A DNA stretch of 64,000 bases from RZZS01 sp964491785 (GTDB lineage: Bacteria > Pseudomonadota > Alphaproteobacteria > Micavibrionales > Micavibrionaceae): NCBI GenBank assembly GCA_964491785.1, contig CAZBGS010000007.1, positions 69,086-133,085 on the forward strand, read 5' to 3'. This document shows, in pieces, positions 8,874 through 18,817 of this stretch (the stretch's first letter is position 1; each line of letters starts with the position of its first letter). The notes below the pieces were generated by a model. It saw only the letters and a program-made list of their open reading frames with translations, did not search any database and was not told where the DNA came from. The position numbers were made by a program, and so were the translations under genes.

Positions 8874-9595
8874 AACAGGCTTCCCAGTACTTTTTCCTGA
8901 ATTGCCGCAAGCTCCCCGCATCCCTTCCGGGCAAGCGCCAGCATCGCTTCGAATTCCTGCTGGTCGAAAGGGGTTTTTTCCGCCGTAGCCTGTATCTCGA
9001 CAAGTCCGCCCTTGCCGGTAATCACGAAATTGGCATCGGTCTGCGCGCTCGAATCCTCGATATAATCCAGATCAAGAACCGGAACCCCCGAATATATTCC
9101 GCATGATATCGCGGCAACGCTGTCGTTGATCGGAATTCTCTGAACCATTCCCGCAAGACGCAGCCTTTTCATCGCCTCGACCATGGCGATATACGCGCCG
9201 GTGATCGAGGCCGTACGCGTGCCGCCGTCCGCCTGAAGCACGTCACAGTCTATGCGTATCTGCCGCTCGCCCAGAGCCTCTGCATCCACGACGGATCGCA
9301 AGGCCCTGCCGATAAGGCGCTGGATCTCCTGGGTGCGCCCCGACTGCCTGCCGCGCGCCGCCTCGCGGTCAACGCGCTGCCCGGTCGCTCTCGGGAGCAT
9401 CCCGTATTCGGCTGTCACCCAGCCTTTCCCAAGCCCCTTCATCCATCCCTGGACTTTTTCCTCGACAGTCGCCGTGCACAGGACATGCGTATTGCCGAAT
9501 TTAATAAGGCACGACCCCTCGGCATGAATACTGACATCGGTGATAACTTCCACTTTTCGCAAGGCGTCCGCTGCCCGCCCGGATGGTCTTTCCAT
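8870..9595 (-). CDS. rph: Ribonuclease PH
   Basis: RNase PH is a phosphorolytic 3'-5' exonuclease that trims tRNA precursors. The 241 residues match the family, starting MERPSGRAADALRKVEV, with RGRQSGRTQEIQRLIGRALRS and the DCDVLQADGGTRTASITGAY core. It is the first gene of a four-gene minus-strand operon with rdgB, mscS and hemW. The upstream gene in many Alphaproteobacteria is hrcA, but here a divergent methyltransferase gene takes that place. Confidence 0.95.
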   Translation of the reverse strand: MERPSGRAADALRKVEVITDVSIHAEGSCLIKFGNTHVLCTATVEEKVQGWMKGLGKGWVTAEYGMLPRATGQRVDREAARGRQSGRTQEIQRLIGRALRSVVDAEALGERQIRIDCDVLQADGGTRTASITGAYIAMVEAMKRLRLAGMVQRIPINDSVAAISCGIYSGVPVLDLDYIEDSSAQTDANFVITGKGGLVEIQATAEKTPFDQQEFEAMLALARKGCGELAAIQEKVLGSLL

Positions 9596-9826
9596 TACTC
9601 CTCCTCATCTGATCTCCGCACTTTAAGGGCAGGATAACATTTGTCAATTTCTGAATAAAAACTCTCGAACAACCACTATCATATCTTTATGAGAATGATG
9701 GTAAACCGACGAAGCAATACCAGTATGTCTGGGCCAGCCCTATTAATTGCTACACCGCTTTCCGCTATTATTTCGGTTAGTAATATAATAAAGTCCATTA
9801 TTATCAACCGTAAGGGGCTTTCCGAA

Positions 9827-10573
9827 GTGGACATACCACGAATCTTTAACATCACCGAAAGTGCTCACCGCATCCATAACCCGTTTACGCCCGAAAAGGT
9901 CGCCACTCTTGGCGCGGTGCTGCGACTGGAACCGGGAACCCGGGTGCTCGACCTGGGCAGCGGTTCGGGAGAAATGCTTTGTACCTGGGCACGAGATTAC
10001 GGAATAACTGGCACCGGCGTCGACATGAGCGAGCTGTTCTCCAGACAAGCGAAACTCCGTGCTCAAGAGCTCGGCGTAACCGATAAGGTCATGTTCATCC
10101 ATGGCGATGCTACCGGCTTCGTCGCCGACGAAAAGGTCGGTGTAGCTGCCTGTATCGGCGCCACCTGGATCGGTGGAGGAGTCGCCGGCACCATCGAGCT
10201 TCTGTCGAAGAGTCTCGGCCCCAAAGGAATCATCCTCATCGGCGAGCTCTACTGGCGGCAGTTACCGCCCTCGGAGGACGTTGTTAAAGGATGCTTTGCC
10301 GGTTCGGTCTCCGACTATCTCATGCTACCTGAGCTTGTCGCCTCTTTCGGCGACCTCGGCTTCGACATCGTGGAAATGGTTCTGGCAGACCAGGAAGGCT
10401 GGGACAGGTATGAGGCCGCCAAGTGGCTAACCATGCGCCGGTGGCTCGAAGCTAATCCCGGCGACGAACTCGCGAAAGATGTTCGAGCCCGGCTGTCCTC
10501 GGAGCCACAACGCTATGCCTCCTACACGCGCGAATACATGGGCTGGGGCGTGTTCGCTCTGATGGCGCGGTGA
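9827..10573 (+). CDS. Class I SAM-dependent methyltransferase
   Basis: The glycine-rich SAM motif I VLDLGSGSGE and the following acidic motif GVDMSE are clear, so this is a class I methyltransferase fold of about 248 residues. The substrate cannot be told. I prefer the GTG at 9827 (VDIPRIFNITESAHRIHNPF) because AAGGGG lies nine bases upstream; an in-frame ATG at 9689 would add 46 residues of unlikely, Ser/Ile-rich sequence. It is divergent from rph and convergent with xseA. Confidence 0.85.
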   Translation: MDIPRIFNITESAHRIHNPFTPEKVATLGAVLRLEPGTRVLDLGSGSGEMLCTWARDYGITGTGVDMSELFSRQAKLRAQELGVTDKVMFIHGDATGFVADEKVGVAACIGATWIGGGVAGTIELLSKSLGPKGIILIGELYWRQLPPSEDVVKGCFAGSVSDYLMLPELVASFGDLGFDIVEMVLADQEGWDRYEAAKWLTMRRWLEANPGDELAKDVRARLSSEPQRYASYTREYMGWGVFALMAR

Positions 10574-10625
10574 CACCACTTCCGGACAGATTTCTCCGGA
10601 GAAGCAAACCTGACCGGGAAATCCG

Positions 10626-11966
10626 CTATTCCCCGGCGACCGCTCCGATCACCTTCCGGCCCCGGAACTCCAGCTTCAGTTTCTGACCGGCGCGCACTTT
10701 GTCGGCGTCGACCACAACGCCGCCGCTTTCGTCGCGCACCACGACGAAGCCGCGCTGAAGAACGTTTTCATAGGAAAGGCTGCCCAGCATGCGGGTCAGA
10801 GACGACAACTTAAGCGACTGATCCGCCAGCATCCTCTCCGGCGCTTTGCCAAGCCTTTCTATTAAATATTTCAATCTGTCCTGTCCCTCCCGCAGCCTGT
10901 CCTCAGGATGGCGCAGTCTTGCCCCCAGCCTTCCGGCCTTATCGGACTTGAGGTAGAGAAAGCGCTCGAATCCGGCCGATAGTTTATGGGCGATATGATC
11001 GACACGCTGATCGCGGTTTTCCAGCATGCGTAACGGGTCGCCCAGCCGCAGGGCCAGATTTTCCGATTTCGCCTCTCTGGCGGCGTGCAGTTGCATCGCT
11101 GCCCGTAAAAGATTCTCGGCATGGCCCCGCACCGTATATAGCAGGTCGATACGTCGCGGCACCGCCATTTCAGCGGCCCCGGTCGGGGTCGGCGCGCGCA
11201 GGTCTGCGGCATAGTCCACAAGCGTGGTGTCGGTCTCGTGTCCTATCGCCGATATGACGGGAACGGAGCACTCAGCCACCGCCCGGACTACGTTCTCTTC
11301 GTTGAACGGCATAAGATCTTCGAGAGACCCGCCTCCTCTGGCGATAATCAGCACGTCAGGCCTGTAATCTCCGGAAAGGCTGCTGAAACCCCTGACTGCC
11401 GCCTCGATTTGCGCGGCGGCGCCTTCCCCCTGCACCTGCACCGGCCAGAGTAGCACGCGCCTTGGAAAGCGGTCTTCGATACGATGCATGATATCCCTGA
11501 TCACGGCTCCGGTCGGCGAAGTGATCACCCCGATTACATCCGGCAGGAAAGGAATCCTCTTCTTATTAAGCGGATTGAACAGCCCTTCCGCCGCGAGGCG
11601 CTTTTTGCGTTCCTCCAGCATCCTGAGCAAAGCCCCTTCCCCCGCCAGTTCCATGCTCTCGATAATCAGCTGGTAGTTTGAACGCGCGGGAAAAGTTGAA
11701 ACCCTTCCCGTGCAGATAACCTCGAGCCCTTCCTCCGGCTTCACCGAAAGCCTCGGCAGGACTGTCTTCCAGCACACGGCATCGATGCAGGCGTTATCGT
11801 CCTTCAGCGCCGAATACATGTGACCGGATGTGTGAATTTTAACCTTGCTCAGTTCTCCGCGAACGCGGATATACGCATAATTGCCCTCGATGGTTTTTTT
11901 CAGTGAGAACGCCAGTTCGGATACCGAAAAAATTGGTATGTTGCTGGATGCCGGACGCTGCTCCAT
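10626..11966 (-). CDS. xseA: Exodeoxyribonuclease VII large subunit
   Basis: XseA with XseB forms exonuclease VII, which degrades single-stranded DNA from both ends. The N-terminal OB-fold (about 10-110) has VRGELSKVKIHTSGHMYSALKD. The catalytic domain has IGVITSPTGAVIRDIMHR and RGGGSLEDLMPFNEENVVRA. A long helical region follows at about 280-410. The length of 446 residues is normal. It starts three bases after the stop of the unknown upstream gene, so both are probably co-transcribed. The small subunit xseB is not adjacent. Confidence 0.95.
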   Translation of the reverse strand: MEQRPASSNIPIFSVSELAFSLKKTIEGNYAYIRVRGELSKVKIHTSGHMYSALKDDNACIDAVCWKTVLPRLSVKPEEGLEVICTGRVSTFPARSNYQLIIESMELAGEGALLRMLEERKKRLAAEGLFNPLNKKRIPFLPDVIGVITSPTGAVIRDIMHRIEDRFPRRVLLWPVQVQGEGAAAQIEAAVRGFSSLSGDYRPDVLIIARGGGSLEDLMPFNEENVVRAVAECSVPVISAIGHETDTTLVDYAADLRAPTPTGAAEMAVPRRIDLLYTVRGHAENLLRAAMQLHAAREAKSENLALRLGDPLRMLENRDQRVDHIAHKLSAGFERFLYLKSDKAGRLGARLRHPEDRLREGQDRLKYLIERLGKAPERMLADQSLKLSSLTRMLGSLSYENVLQRGFVVVRDESGGVVVDADKVRAGQKLKLEFRGRKVIGAVAGE

Positions 11967-11969
11967 TGA

Positions 11970-12704
11970 TTATCCCATCGCCAGTAATTTCACGGTTGCC
12001 GCCTTGCGCCCCGTGGTTCTCTTTAAATCGGGGGGCGTCATGAAAGTGTCGACTCCCTGTAGAAAAGAATCGTCGCAACAGCAAACGGGCATCGTGAAAT
12101 TACCTTCCCTGCAAATATTGTCTATATGTTTTCTTATCACAGGCAGGGCTCGCAGCTTCATTACCGCAAGATAATCCGGAAATGTTTCCGCATGTAGAAA
12201 CAGACGCCCAAGATGCTTATCTGGGTCATTTTTGAGATCTGCTCTCCCGGTTTTTTGTTCAAGCCTTTGCAATATATTGTTAAGTTTGCTTTCATCAAGG
12301 CCCAAAGTTTCCATATATGTATCGATACAATGACTGGTTATCCGGTCTACCCACGACAGTGTGTCCGTAATCTGGCCTGACGCTTCACATGCTTGCGGCG
12401 GGGAGTAATCAACGCTTCTATTCAGCATCGAAATTGAAAATTCTGTTTTGATCAGAGGATCAATAAGAGAGTGCTCCAGTAAATAAAGCCCCTTAATTAT
12501 GGAACTTTTTCTACGAAACTCGTTTCGCAGCGTGGTATTCGCGTGCGTTTCGAATATTCTTTTTAAGTTGGCCAATTTAAGAAACTGCGGAAACTCGCTT
12601 TGCAGATAACGCTTGAAATCACCAAATGCCTTTGATCTTCTGGCCGCCCGCAGAACACCAAGTATGTTTTCCAGTTCCTCTTGAATGTATCGTTTGCCTG
12701 ACAA
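11970..12704 (-). CDS. Unknown helical protein upstream of xseA, 244 aa
   Basis: I do not recognise this gene. The likely start is TTG at 12704, preceded by GAGAGAAG at a suitable distance. The protein is mostly helical and rich in Lys/Arg and Leu, without a signal peptide or membrane segments. It has a Cys-rich patch (VCCCDD, about residue 209). It ends three bases before xseA, which suggests co-transcription but not necessarily a shared function. It is divergent from purD. Confidence 0.65.
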   Translation of the reverse strand: MSGKRYIQEELENILGVLRAARRSKAFGDFKRYLQSEFPQFLKLANLKRIFETHANTTLRNEFRRKSSIIKGLYLLEHSLIDPLIKTEFSISMLNRSVDYSPPQACEASGQITDTLSWVDRITSHCIDTYMETLGLDESKLNNILQRLEQKTGRADLKNDPDKHLGRLFLHAETFPDYLAVMKLRALPVIRKHIDNICREGNFTMPVCCCDDSFLQGVDTFMTPPDLKRTTGRKAATVKLLAMG

Positions 12705-12863
12705 AGCTTCTTCTCTCGGACGAGTTTCGCCAAAAACAATGCAATTCTGTTATTAATATAGATCGTAAAAGCCGCTTGCAACTTAATAGGCCGTATTAAG
12801 GGTTGTGCGCTTTTTATTGCCATTATAAAACAACTATAATTCATTGCAGGCAGAGGATAACGG

Positions 12864-14144
12864 ATGGAAGTTCTTATTGTTGGTTCAGGTGGCCGCGAAC
12901 ATGCTCTGGCATGGAAACTCTCGCAATCTGCAAACTGCGGGAAACTTTACTGCGCTCCCGGCAACGCAGGTATCGCTGAATTTGCCGAAGTGGTTCCGGT
13001 TGCCGCAGACGACATAGAAGGATTAAAGGAATTTGCTTTGACCCGGGGAATCGATTTTATCGTCGTCGGGCCCGAGGTTCCCCTCGTCCTGGGCCTGGTT
13101 GACGCGATCCGCGGCACAGGCATCAAAATCTTCGGCCCCGATGCCGCCGCGGCAAGGCTGGAAGGCTCCAAAGGCTTTACCAAAAACCTTTGCACCAGAT
13201 ATGGAATTCCTACAGCTCGCTACGATCGCTTCAGCGACCCCGAAAAGGCATGCGAATTTATCCGGCAAACCGGCGCTCCGATTGTCATCAAGGCCGACGG
13301 TCTTGCCGCCGGGAAGGGAGTCATAATTGCCGCCAGCGTCAATGAGGCGATCGAAGCCGCCGGGGAAATGCTTCGAAGCGGAGCTTTCGGCAAGGCCGGC
13401 GAGGAAATCGTCATCGAGGAATTCCTTGAAGGCGAGGAGGTAAGCTATTTCGCCCTGACCGACGGCAAAAACGTGCTTCCCTTAAACTCCGCCCAGGATC
13501 ACAAGCGCGCTTTCGACGGCGACAAGGGCCCCAACACCGGCGGTATGGGTGCCTATTCTCCGGCTAGACAGGCCCTCTGGACACCGGAATTGGAGCAGAA
13601 GACCCTGGAACGGATTATCTGGCCCACCGTAAAGGGCATGGCCGCTGAGGGCTGCCCCTTCACAGGCGTCCTTTATGCAGGCCTGATGATCTGCAAGGGA
13701 GAGCCCTATCTGATTGAATATAACGCCCGCTTCGGCGACCCTGAATGCCAGCCGCTGATGATGCGCTGGCAGGGCGACCTGCTTGAGGTTCTCCTCGCTG
13801 CTGCCGAAGGCAGGCTTGACCGGGTGCAGGGAAAAGTTTCATGGAGCGATGAGGCCTCATTGTGCGTGGTCATGGCCGCTCAAGGCTATCCGGGAGCCTA
13901 TCAAAAGGGAACTCCCGTCCGCGGCCTGGAAAAGGCCGGAAAAATGCCGCTCACACGAATATTCCACGCCGGAACAGCCGGCGACAGCAAGGGAGGCATC
14001 GTAAGCAACGGAGGCCGCGTGCTGGGCGTAACCTCTACCGGTGCAACGATCTCGCAGGCCCGGGAACGCGCCTATAAAGCCGTCGACGCCATAGACTGGC
14101 CGCAAGGCTTCTGCCGCAGGGACATCGGCTGGAGAGCCCTTTAG
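12864..14144 (+). CDS. purD: Phosphoribosylamine-glycine ligase (GAR synthetase)
   Basis: PurD joins glycine to phosphoribosylamine with ATP, the second step of purine synthesis. The 426 residues have the usual layout. The N-terminal domain starts MEVLIVGSGGREHALAWKL. The ATP-grasp core contains KADGLAAGKGV, the metal-binding QDHKRAFDGDKGPNTGGMGAY and the EYNARFGDPECQ motif. The C-terminal domain completes the family fold. It is monocistronic as far as can be seen. Confidence 0.97.
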   Translation: MEVLIVGSGGREHALAWKLSQSANCGKLYCAPGNAGIAEFAEVVPVAADDIEGLKEFALTRGIDFIVVGPEVPLVLGLVDAIRGTGIKIFGPDAAAARLEGSKGFTKNLCTRYGIPTARYDRFSDPEKACEFIRQTGAPIVIKADGLAAGKGVIIAASVNEAIEAAGEMLRSGAFGKAGEEIVIEEFLEGEEVSYFALTDGKNVLPLNSAQDHKRAFDGDKGPNTGGMGAYSPARQALWTPELEQKTLERIIWPTVKGMAAEGCPFTGVLYAGLMICKGEPYLIEYNARFGDPECQPLMMRWQGDLLEVLLAAAEGRLDRVQGKVSWSDEASLCVVMAAQGYPGAYQKGTPVRGLEKAGKMPLTRIFHAGTAGDSKGGIVSNGGRVLGVTSTGATISQARERAYKAVDAIDWPQGFCRRDIGWRAL

Positions 14145-14156
14145 CTCTGTAAATTT

Positions 14157-14223
14157 TCGTTTTGCTCAGGATTACAAATTATCATTATTATGATCGTCCT
14201 GAGCGAATGCGAAGGATTGCCAG
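14157..14223. repeat. REP-like palindromic sequence downstream of purD
   Basis: GCTCAGGA (14164-14171) and TCCTGAGC (14197-14204) form an inverted repeat around an AT-rich centre, followed by GAATGCGAAGGAT. The CCTGAGCGAATGCGAAGGA unit resembles dispersed intergenic palindromes found in many proteobacteria. Only one copy is seen in this window, so membership of a repeat family is inferred. Confidence 0.35.
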
Positions 14224-14315
14224 CCTCATGTTGCAAGGAATCCATAAAATATTAATAAATCTGCTGCAAAATGGTAAACTTGATAAAAAGCCTTTATTTT
14301 GGGCTGTCAGGTTAT

Positions 14316-15083
14316 ATGCGAAAGATTTTAACTTTTATCGTGTTGCTGAGCATTACATTTCTCCCTGGAGCTATCTGCGCACAGGAGGAAGAGAGTCGGC
14401 TTGTCCTGCCGCCCGAGTTGCAGATATACGACAATCCGGAAGTAGCCATAAAGCTCATTGCGCTAGAACAAAGCGGCGCTCACGACCAGGTTTTCGAAGC
14501 GGTAAGGAACATCTCCGACGGTAATGAAATGAAGGAAGCGCTTCTTTGGCTGCGCACCAGAGTAATGGCTGATAATACTTACGATCCTCGCTACGCCCTG
14601 CTTTACGCCGAGAGCCTGCAAAGAATTATAGGCGGCGAGCAGGAGGGTAATCTGCCGCTGATGGAAACGGCAGCCATGGTTTTTCTCTATGGCCACCTTA
14701 CTCTGGCCGTTGATGCCCAGCGCTGCCTAGACCGTGAAGCGACATGGGTTACCATAAACCTGTTAACCGAACCCTTCTCCCACCTGACCGAATTCTACAA
14801 AGCGCTGCCCGAACACAAACGCCGCGATATTCTTACCGTCGCCATGCGTCTTGAAGACCGGATATCGGGCCGTCCGCCGAATTCCTGGATCTGCACCGGC
14901 AAAAACCCGGAAAAGCTGCAGCAGGATGAACTGGCTTTGGAAAAAGACCGTCTCAGCCGCATGGAAACAGAGATCTACTCCCTCATGCAGGAACTAGACC
15001 TTCAGCCCCAGTATGTATCTTCCCGGATCTGGCGCGAACGCCGAGACTCCCGCCGCCGCTCTTTCGCTCGCCAGTTCCATTAA
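14316..15083 (+). CDS. Unknown secreted protein, about 255 aa
   Basis: I do not recognise this gene. Starting at the ATG at 14316 gives a clear Sec signal peptide (MRKILTFIVLLSITFLPGA, cleavage near ICAQ/E); an upstream in-frame ATG at 14271 would put 15 extra residues before it. The mature part is helical and acidic in the middle. A predicted coiled coil lies near the C-terminus (LALEKDRLSRMETEIYSLMQEL), followed by an Arg-rich tail (WRERRDSRRRSFARQFH). It is probably periplasmic. It is alone between purD and the convergent truA. Confidence 0.65.
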   Translation: MRKILTFIVLLSITFLPGAICAQEEESRLVLPPELQIYDNPEVAIKLIALEQSGAHDQVFEAVRNISDGNEMKEALLWLRTRVMADNTYDPRYALLYAESLQRIIGGEQEGNLPLMETAAMVFLYGHLTLAVDAQRCLDREATWVTINLLTEPFSHLTEFYKALPEHKRRDILTVAMRLEDRISGRPPNSWICTGKNPEKLQQDELALEKDRLSRMETEIYSLMQELDLQPQYVSSRIWRERRDSRRRSFARQFH

Positions 15084-15184
15084 AATTTTCTCCGAATTGT
15101 CGTTATCGTGAAAGCCAAAAGCCAAGTATCTCTTTTACTATGCAGTGATTTTTCCTCCTCGCCTAGTACCTTAAGCTGCTTTAT

Positions 15185-15949
15185 CTAGTAATCGACTCTC
15201 ATCAGGTAGAGTCCCTCGGCGGGGGCGGTGGGGCCGCCGCGGGTACGGTCTTTCGCTTCCAGGGCGGCGCGCAGATCCGCAGGGCTCCATTTGCCTTCGC
15301 CGACAAGGACGAGAGAGCCGACCATGTTTCGCACCTGATGATGCAGGAAAGATCTCGCCTGCGCATGAATGCGAAGCTCGACGCCGCCAAAGTCGTCGTA
15401 GGCAAGCTGTTCGATTTCAAGAATGTCCAGAGTTTTTACCGGTGACCTGGCCTGGCACTGGCTGTCGCGGAAAGTGGTGAAGTCGTGGTGGCCGATCAGT
15501 ACTGCGGCTGCGGCACGCATGGCTTTCACGTCGATGCCGCGCCTGATCTGCCAGAGTCGGCCGTTTTCCAGCGCTGCCGGAGCACTGCGGCACAGGATCC
15601 GGTATGTGTAAAGCTTGTTGCGGGCGGAGAAGCGGGCATGAAAATTTTCGTCCGCTTCCTGTGCGCTGACAATTGAGATCGGAAGGGGCCTTAAATGAGC
15701 GTTGAGGGCCTTGGCGAGACTTTCGCCATCGAGCGGACGGTTGCCGTAATCAAGATCGAAATGGGCGACCTGGCCCCTGGCATGTACGCCCGCGTCAGTG
15801 CGACCAGCGGCATGAATGCGAAGTTCCTGCTGGCAGAATTTTGTAATAGCCTCCTCGATGGCCTGTTGCACAGAAAGGGCATTTTCCTGCCTTTGCCAGC
15901 CGGCAAAACCCGAGCCTTCATATTCGATTGTCAGTTTCCATCTGTTCAT
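15185..15949 (-). CDS. truA: tRNA pseudouridine(38-40) synthase
   Basis: TruA makes pseudouridine at positions 38-40 of the tRNA anticodon stem. The start MNRWKLTIEYEGSGFAGWQRQ is the family N-terminus. The catalytic Asp is in AAGRTDAGVHARGQ, and FLHHQVRNMVGSLVLVG is the conserved C-terminal motif. I chose the ATG at 15949; a TTG at 15979 would add ten residues. It is the last gene of def-fmt-truA. Confidence 0.95.
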   Translation of the reverse strand: MNRWKLTIEYEGSGFAGWQRQENALSVQQAIEEAITKFCQQELRIHAAGRTDAGVHARGQVAHFDLDYGNRPLDGESLAKALNAHLRPLPISIVSAQEADENFHARFSARNKLYTYRILCRSAPAALENGRLWQIRRGIDVKAMRAAAAVLIGHHDFTTFRDSQCQARSPVKTLDILEIEQLAYDDFGGVELRIHAQARSFLHHQVRNMVGSLVLVGEGKWSPADLRAALEAKDRTRGGPTAPAEGLYLMRVDY

Positions 15950-15988
15950 TCGGGAGAGGATCGCGCAAACCGTCGCCAATGTGAAGCG

Positions 15989-16954
15989 TCAATCGTCGGG
16001 ACAGGTTAAAATATCGCCGCTGCGCAGGTAGCCGCCGTTGACTGCCGAGGGGATATCCATGGGCTTTTTACCGGGAGGCTGAAGCTCGAGAATGCGCAGA
16101 GCCGTGCCCTGGCCGCAGGCGACAAGGCCGCTGCGGTCAAGCAGGGTTCCCGGATTCTGGCCGTTCCCGCCATCTGCGACTTCGGCGCGGAGAATCTTGA
16201 TACGCCTGCCGTTGCATCCCGTCCACACACCCGGCCAGGGGTGCAGGGCGCGAAGCTGCCTGTCTATCTGTTCAGCCGGATTTTCCCATTCGATCTTTCC
16301 GCTGTCGCGGCTCAGTATCGGGGCGTAGGTGCTGCCTTCTTTCGCCTGCGGAGAGGCGGGAAGCTGGTGGCCGACCGATATCTGACGCAAGGAGTCCTTG
16401 ATCATTTCCGCTCCAAGCATGGCGAGCTGGTCGTGAAGCACAGGAGCGGTCGTATGTTCGTCAAGGGCTACGCTGCGGCAGGCGACGACATCGCCGGTAT
16501 CGAGGCCCTCGTTCATGCGCATGATGCAGACCCCGGTCTCGCGGTCGCCGTGAAGAATTGCCTGCTGGATCGGCGAGGCGCCGCGCCAGCGAGGCAGTAG
16601 CGAGGCGTGGATGTTCAGGCACCCGTATTTAGGAATATCGAGTATTCGCGCAGGAAGTATAAGCCCGTAGGCGGCGACGACAATCACGTCGATATCCATG
16701 CCCGCCAGCCGGTAATAATAGTCGCCTTCTTTTTTCAGGCTCGCCGGTGTATGGATCGGGATCTTGTGTTCTTCGGCCAGTTCGTATACCGGAGATCTGG
16801 AGAGGCGGTGGCCTCTTCCTTTCGGTTTCGGCGGCTGGGTGAAGACGCAGACCAGGTGATGCCCGCTCCGGATCAGCATCTTAAGCGCCGGAATGGCGAA
16901 ATCCGGCGTGCCCATGAAGACCGTACGCAGAGGGTTGGCGCGTTTCAGGAACAT
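15989..16954 (-). CDS. fmt: Methionyl-tRNA formyltransferase
   Basis: Fmt formylates initiator Met-tRNA using 10-formyl-THF. RTVFMGTPDFAIPAL opens the formyltransferase domain. The catalytic region has NIHASLLPRWRGASPIQQAI, with the Asn-His pair, and MNEGLDTGDV. A C-terminal OB-like domain follows from about residue 210. The length of 321 residues is typical. It begins one base after the def stop, so the two are translationally linked. Confidence 0.96.
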   Translation of the reverse strand: MFLKRANPLRTVFMGTPDFAIPALKMLIRSGHHLVCVFTQPPKPKGRGHRLSRSPVYELAEEHKIPIHTPASLKKEGDYYYRLAGMDIDVIVVAAYGLILPARILDIPKYGCLNIHASLLPRWRGASPIQQAILHGDRETGVCIMRMNEGLDTGDVVACRSVALDEHTTAPVLHDQLAMLGAEMIKDSLRQISVGHQLPASPQAKEGSTYAPILSRDSGKIEWENPAEQIDRQLRALHPWPGVWTGCNGRRIKILRAEVADGGNGQNPGTLLDRSGLVACGQGTALRILELQPPGKKPMDIPSAVNGGYLRSGDILTCPDD

Positions 16955-16955
16955 G

Positions 16956-17474
16956 TTAGAGCAAATCTCCGTTTCGTTTCATTTTCTCTACCCGGCGGAC
17001 GATAATGTTCCGTTTAAGCTTGGACAAATAATCGATGCAAAGTATCCCGTTAAGGTGGTCGATTTCGTGCTGAACACAGTGAGAGGCCAAACCTTCACCC
17101 TCGAATATCTGTTCCCTGTTATCAATGTCGAGGTATTTTACCCTGACGCTGGCCGGACGTTCGACAAGCGCGTACTGCCCCGGTATCGATAAGCAACCTT
17201 CCTCCATCGTGCTTAGTTCCTCCGAAACCCAGACTATTTCGGGATTGGCCATGCATACCGGGGTTTTTTCCTCTTCCCTGGCCGAGACGTCCATCACCAG
17301 AACACGGTTAAGAATATTGACCTGATTGGCGGCAAGACCGATGCCGGGAGCCCCGTACATGGTTTCCAGCATATCCTGCATCTGCCTGCGGACAGCCTCA
17401 TCGACGCTGACCACGTGACTCGCCACGGTTTTCAAAACCGGGTGGGGGATAGTAATAATTTCAAGTTTCGCCAT
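16956..17474 (-). CDS. def: Peptide deformylase
   Basis: The enzyme removes the formyl group from nascent proteins. All three motifs are present: GIGLAANQV, EGCLSIPG (metal Cys) and HEIDHLNG (metal His pair and catalytic Glu). It has 172 residues. It heads def-fmt-truA, which pairs the formylating and deformylating steps in one operon. Confidence 0.97.
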   Translation of the reverse strand: MAKLEIITIPHPVLKTVASHVVSVDEAVRRQMQDMLETMYGAPGIGLAANQVNILNRVLVMDVSAREEEKTPVCMANPEIVWVSEELSTMEEGCLSIPGQYALVERPASVRVKYLDIDNREQIFEGEGLASHCVQHEIDHLNGILCIDYLSKLKRNIIVRRVEKMKRNGDLL

Positions 17475-17556
17475 TTGTGAGACCTTGTATTTAGTTTTTT
17501 CGTAGGCATGACTGATTTTTCATAGTATATTAAGTATGGCTCGCAAGTCCTGTCCT

Positions 17557-18789
17557 TCAAGTGCCGGTTTTTCTTTCCCCGCGAGACGAGGGCGGGAGCA
17601 TCAGGTCTTCGGCGGTGACTGTTCTAACGCTGTAATCGATCTGCTGCAATTCCGGAATTTCTTTGCCGCCGGTCTGTACGTGGAGATCCCTGAAGCGTCT
17701 TGCCCCGGGGAGTACCGAATTTTCAAGCGAGCCTACGGCGCTGTTGTACGCGCCGAGCGCGGAAGTCAAACCTCTGCCGAGTTTTTGCATGTGGTCGCCG
17801 AAGGTTGAAATACGCTTGTACAATTCGCTGGCCAAAGCGGATACCGACCTTGCCTCTTCGGCCATGGCCTGCTGCTGCCAGCCGTACATGGCGACCCGCA
17901 GAAGCCCCATGACCGTAGTCGGCGAGGCGAGGATGATATCGTGTCTTGCGGCATCCTCTATCAGGTTGTTGTCGCTGCTGACGGCCAGCGAGTACAACCC
18001 CTCGGTGGGCAGGAACATGACCACAAAGGAAGGGGATTGCTCGAAGCTGCGCCAGTATTCCTTGCTGCTCAAAGCCTTAAGGTGAGAGCGGATGTGCTGG
18101 CGGAAGGTGTTCAGCGCCGCATCGCGTTCGCCCTCGCTCCGTGCGGATTCCATCGCTTCCCAGTAAGGTTCGATCGGGGCCTTGACGTCGATGACGATCT
18201 GGAGGCCGCCGGGAAGGCTGATGATAAAATCCGGACGGCTGCGGACGCCGTCGCTGTTGATTGATTTCTGTTGCGTATAGTGGGTACCTTCGACGAAGCC
18301 GATCATTTCTAGCGTACGCTGAAACTGCATCTCGCCCCAGCGGCCTCTTGCCGCGGGATTGCGCAGCGTACGCACAAGATTCTGGGTTTCCTGTCGCAGC
18401 AGGCGCTGGTCTTCGGCGAAAGCCTTCAACTGGCTTTCGATACCCGCGCCCGCCTTGCCGAGATTTTCGACCTTGGATTCCATTTCCTTGAGAGTTTTGG
18501 ATATCGGATCGACAAGTTCGGATATGGCCTTCTGGCGCTTTTCGAGATCGTGCGAACCGTCGTTTTGCGCCTGTTTCAGCTTTTCCTGCGCCAGTTGCAG
18601 GAATGCCTCGCTGCTCTGGGACAGGGCTTTCTGGGCGAGGACGCTGAATTCGTTTTCCAGCGATTTGCGGTCGCCCTCGATATGGGCGAGCTTCGCCTTC
18701 AGGGCGGCGGTGCTCCAGAGGTACAGGGCCGCGCCAAGGCCAAAACCAAGAGCCAAGCCAATCATCAGGGAAATAATATCTATCGACAT
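17557..18789 (-). CDS. rmuC: RmuC-family DNA recombination protein
   Basis: RmuC proteins limit recombination at inverted repeats and have a PD-(D/E)XK-type nuclease domain. The N-terminus has a membrane anchor (IISLMIGLALGFGLGAALYLW). It is followed by a coiled coil (about 30-130) and the conserved domain RNPAARGRWGEMQFQRTLEMIGF...VRSRPDFIISLPGGLQIVIDVKAPI. The length of 410 residues is usual. It is divergent from the pilin-like gene beginning near 18818. Confidence 0.93.
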   Translation of the reverse strand: MSIDIISLMIGLALGFGLGAALYLWSTAALKAKLAHIEGDRKSLENEFSVLAQKALSQSSEAFLQLAQEKLKQAQNDGSHDLEKRQKAISELVDPISKTLKEMESKVENLGKAGAGIESQLKAFAEDQRLLRQETQNLVRTLRNPAARGRWGEMQFQRTLEMIGFVEGTHYTQQKSINSDGVRSRPDFIISLPGGLQIVIDVKAPIEPYWEAMESARSEGERDAALNTFRQHIRSHLKALSSKEYWRSFEQSPSFVVMFLPTEGLYSLAVSSDNNLIEDAARHDIILASPTTVMGLLRVAMYGWQQQAMAEEARSVSALASELYKRISTFGDHMQKLGRGLTSALGAYNSAVGSLENSVLPGARRFRDLHVQTGGKEIPELQQIDYSVRTVTAEDLMLPPSSRGERKTGT

Positions 18790-18817
18790 TCAATCAACGC
18801 ATTCTCAAAACTTATTA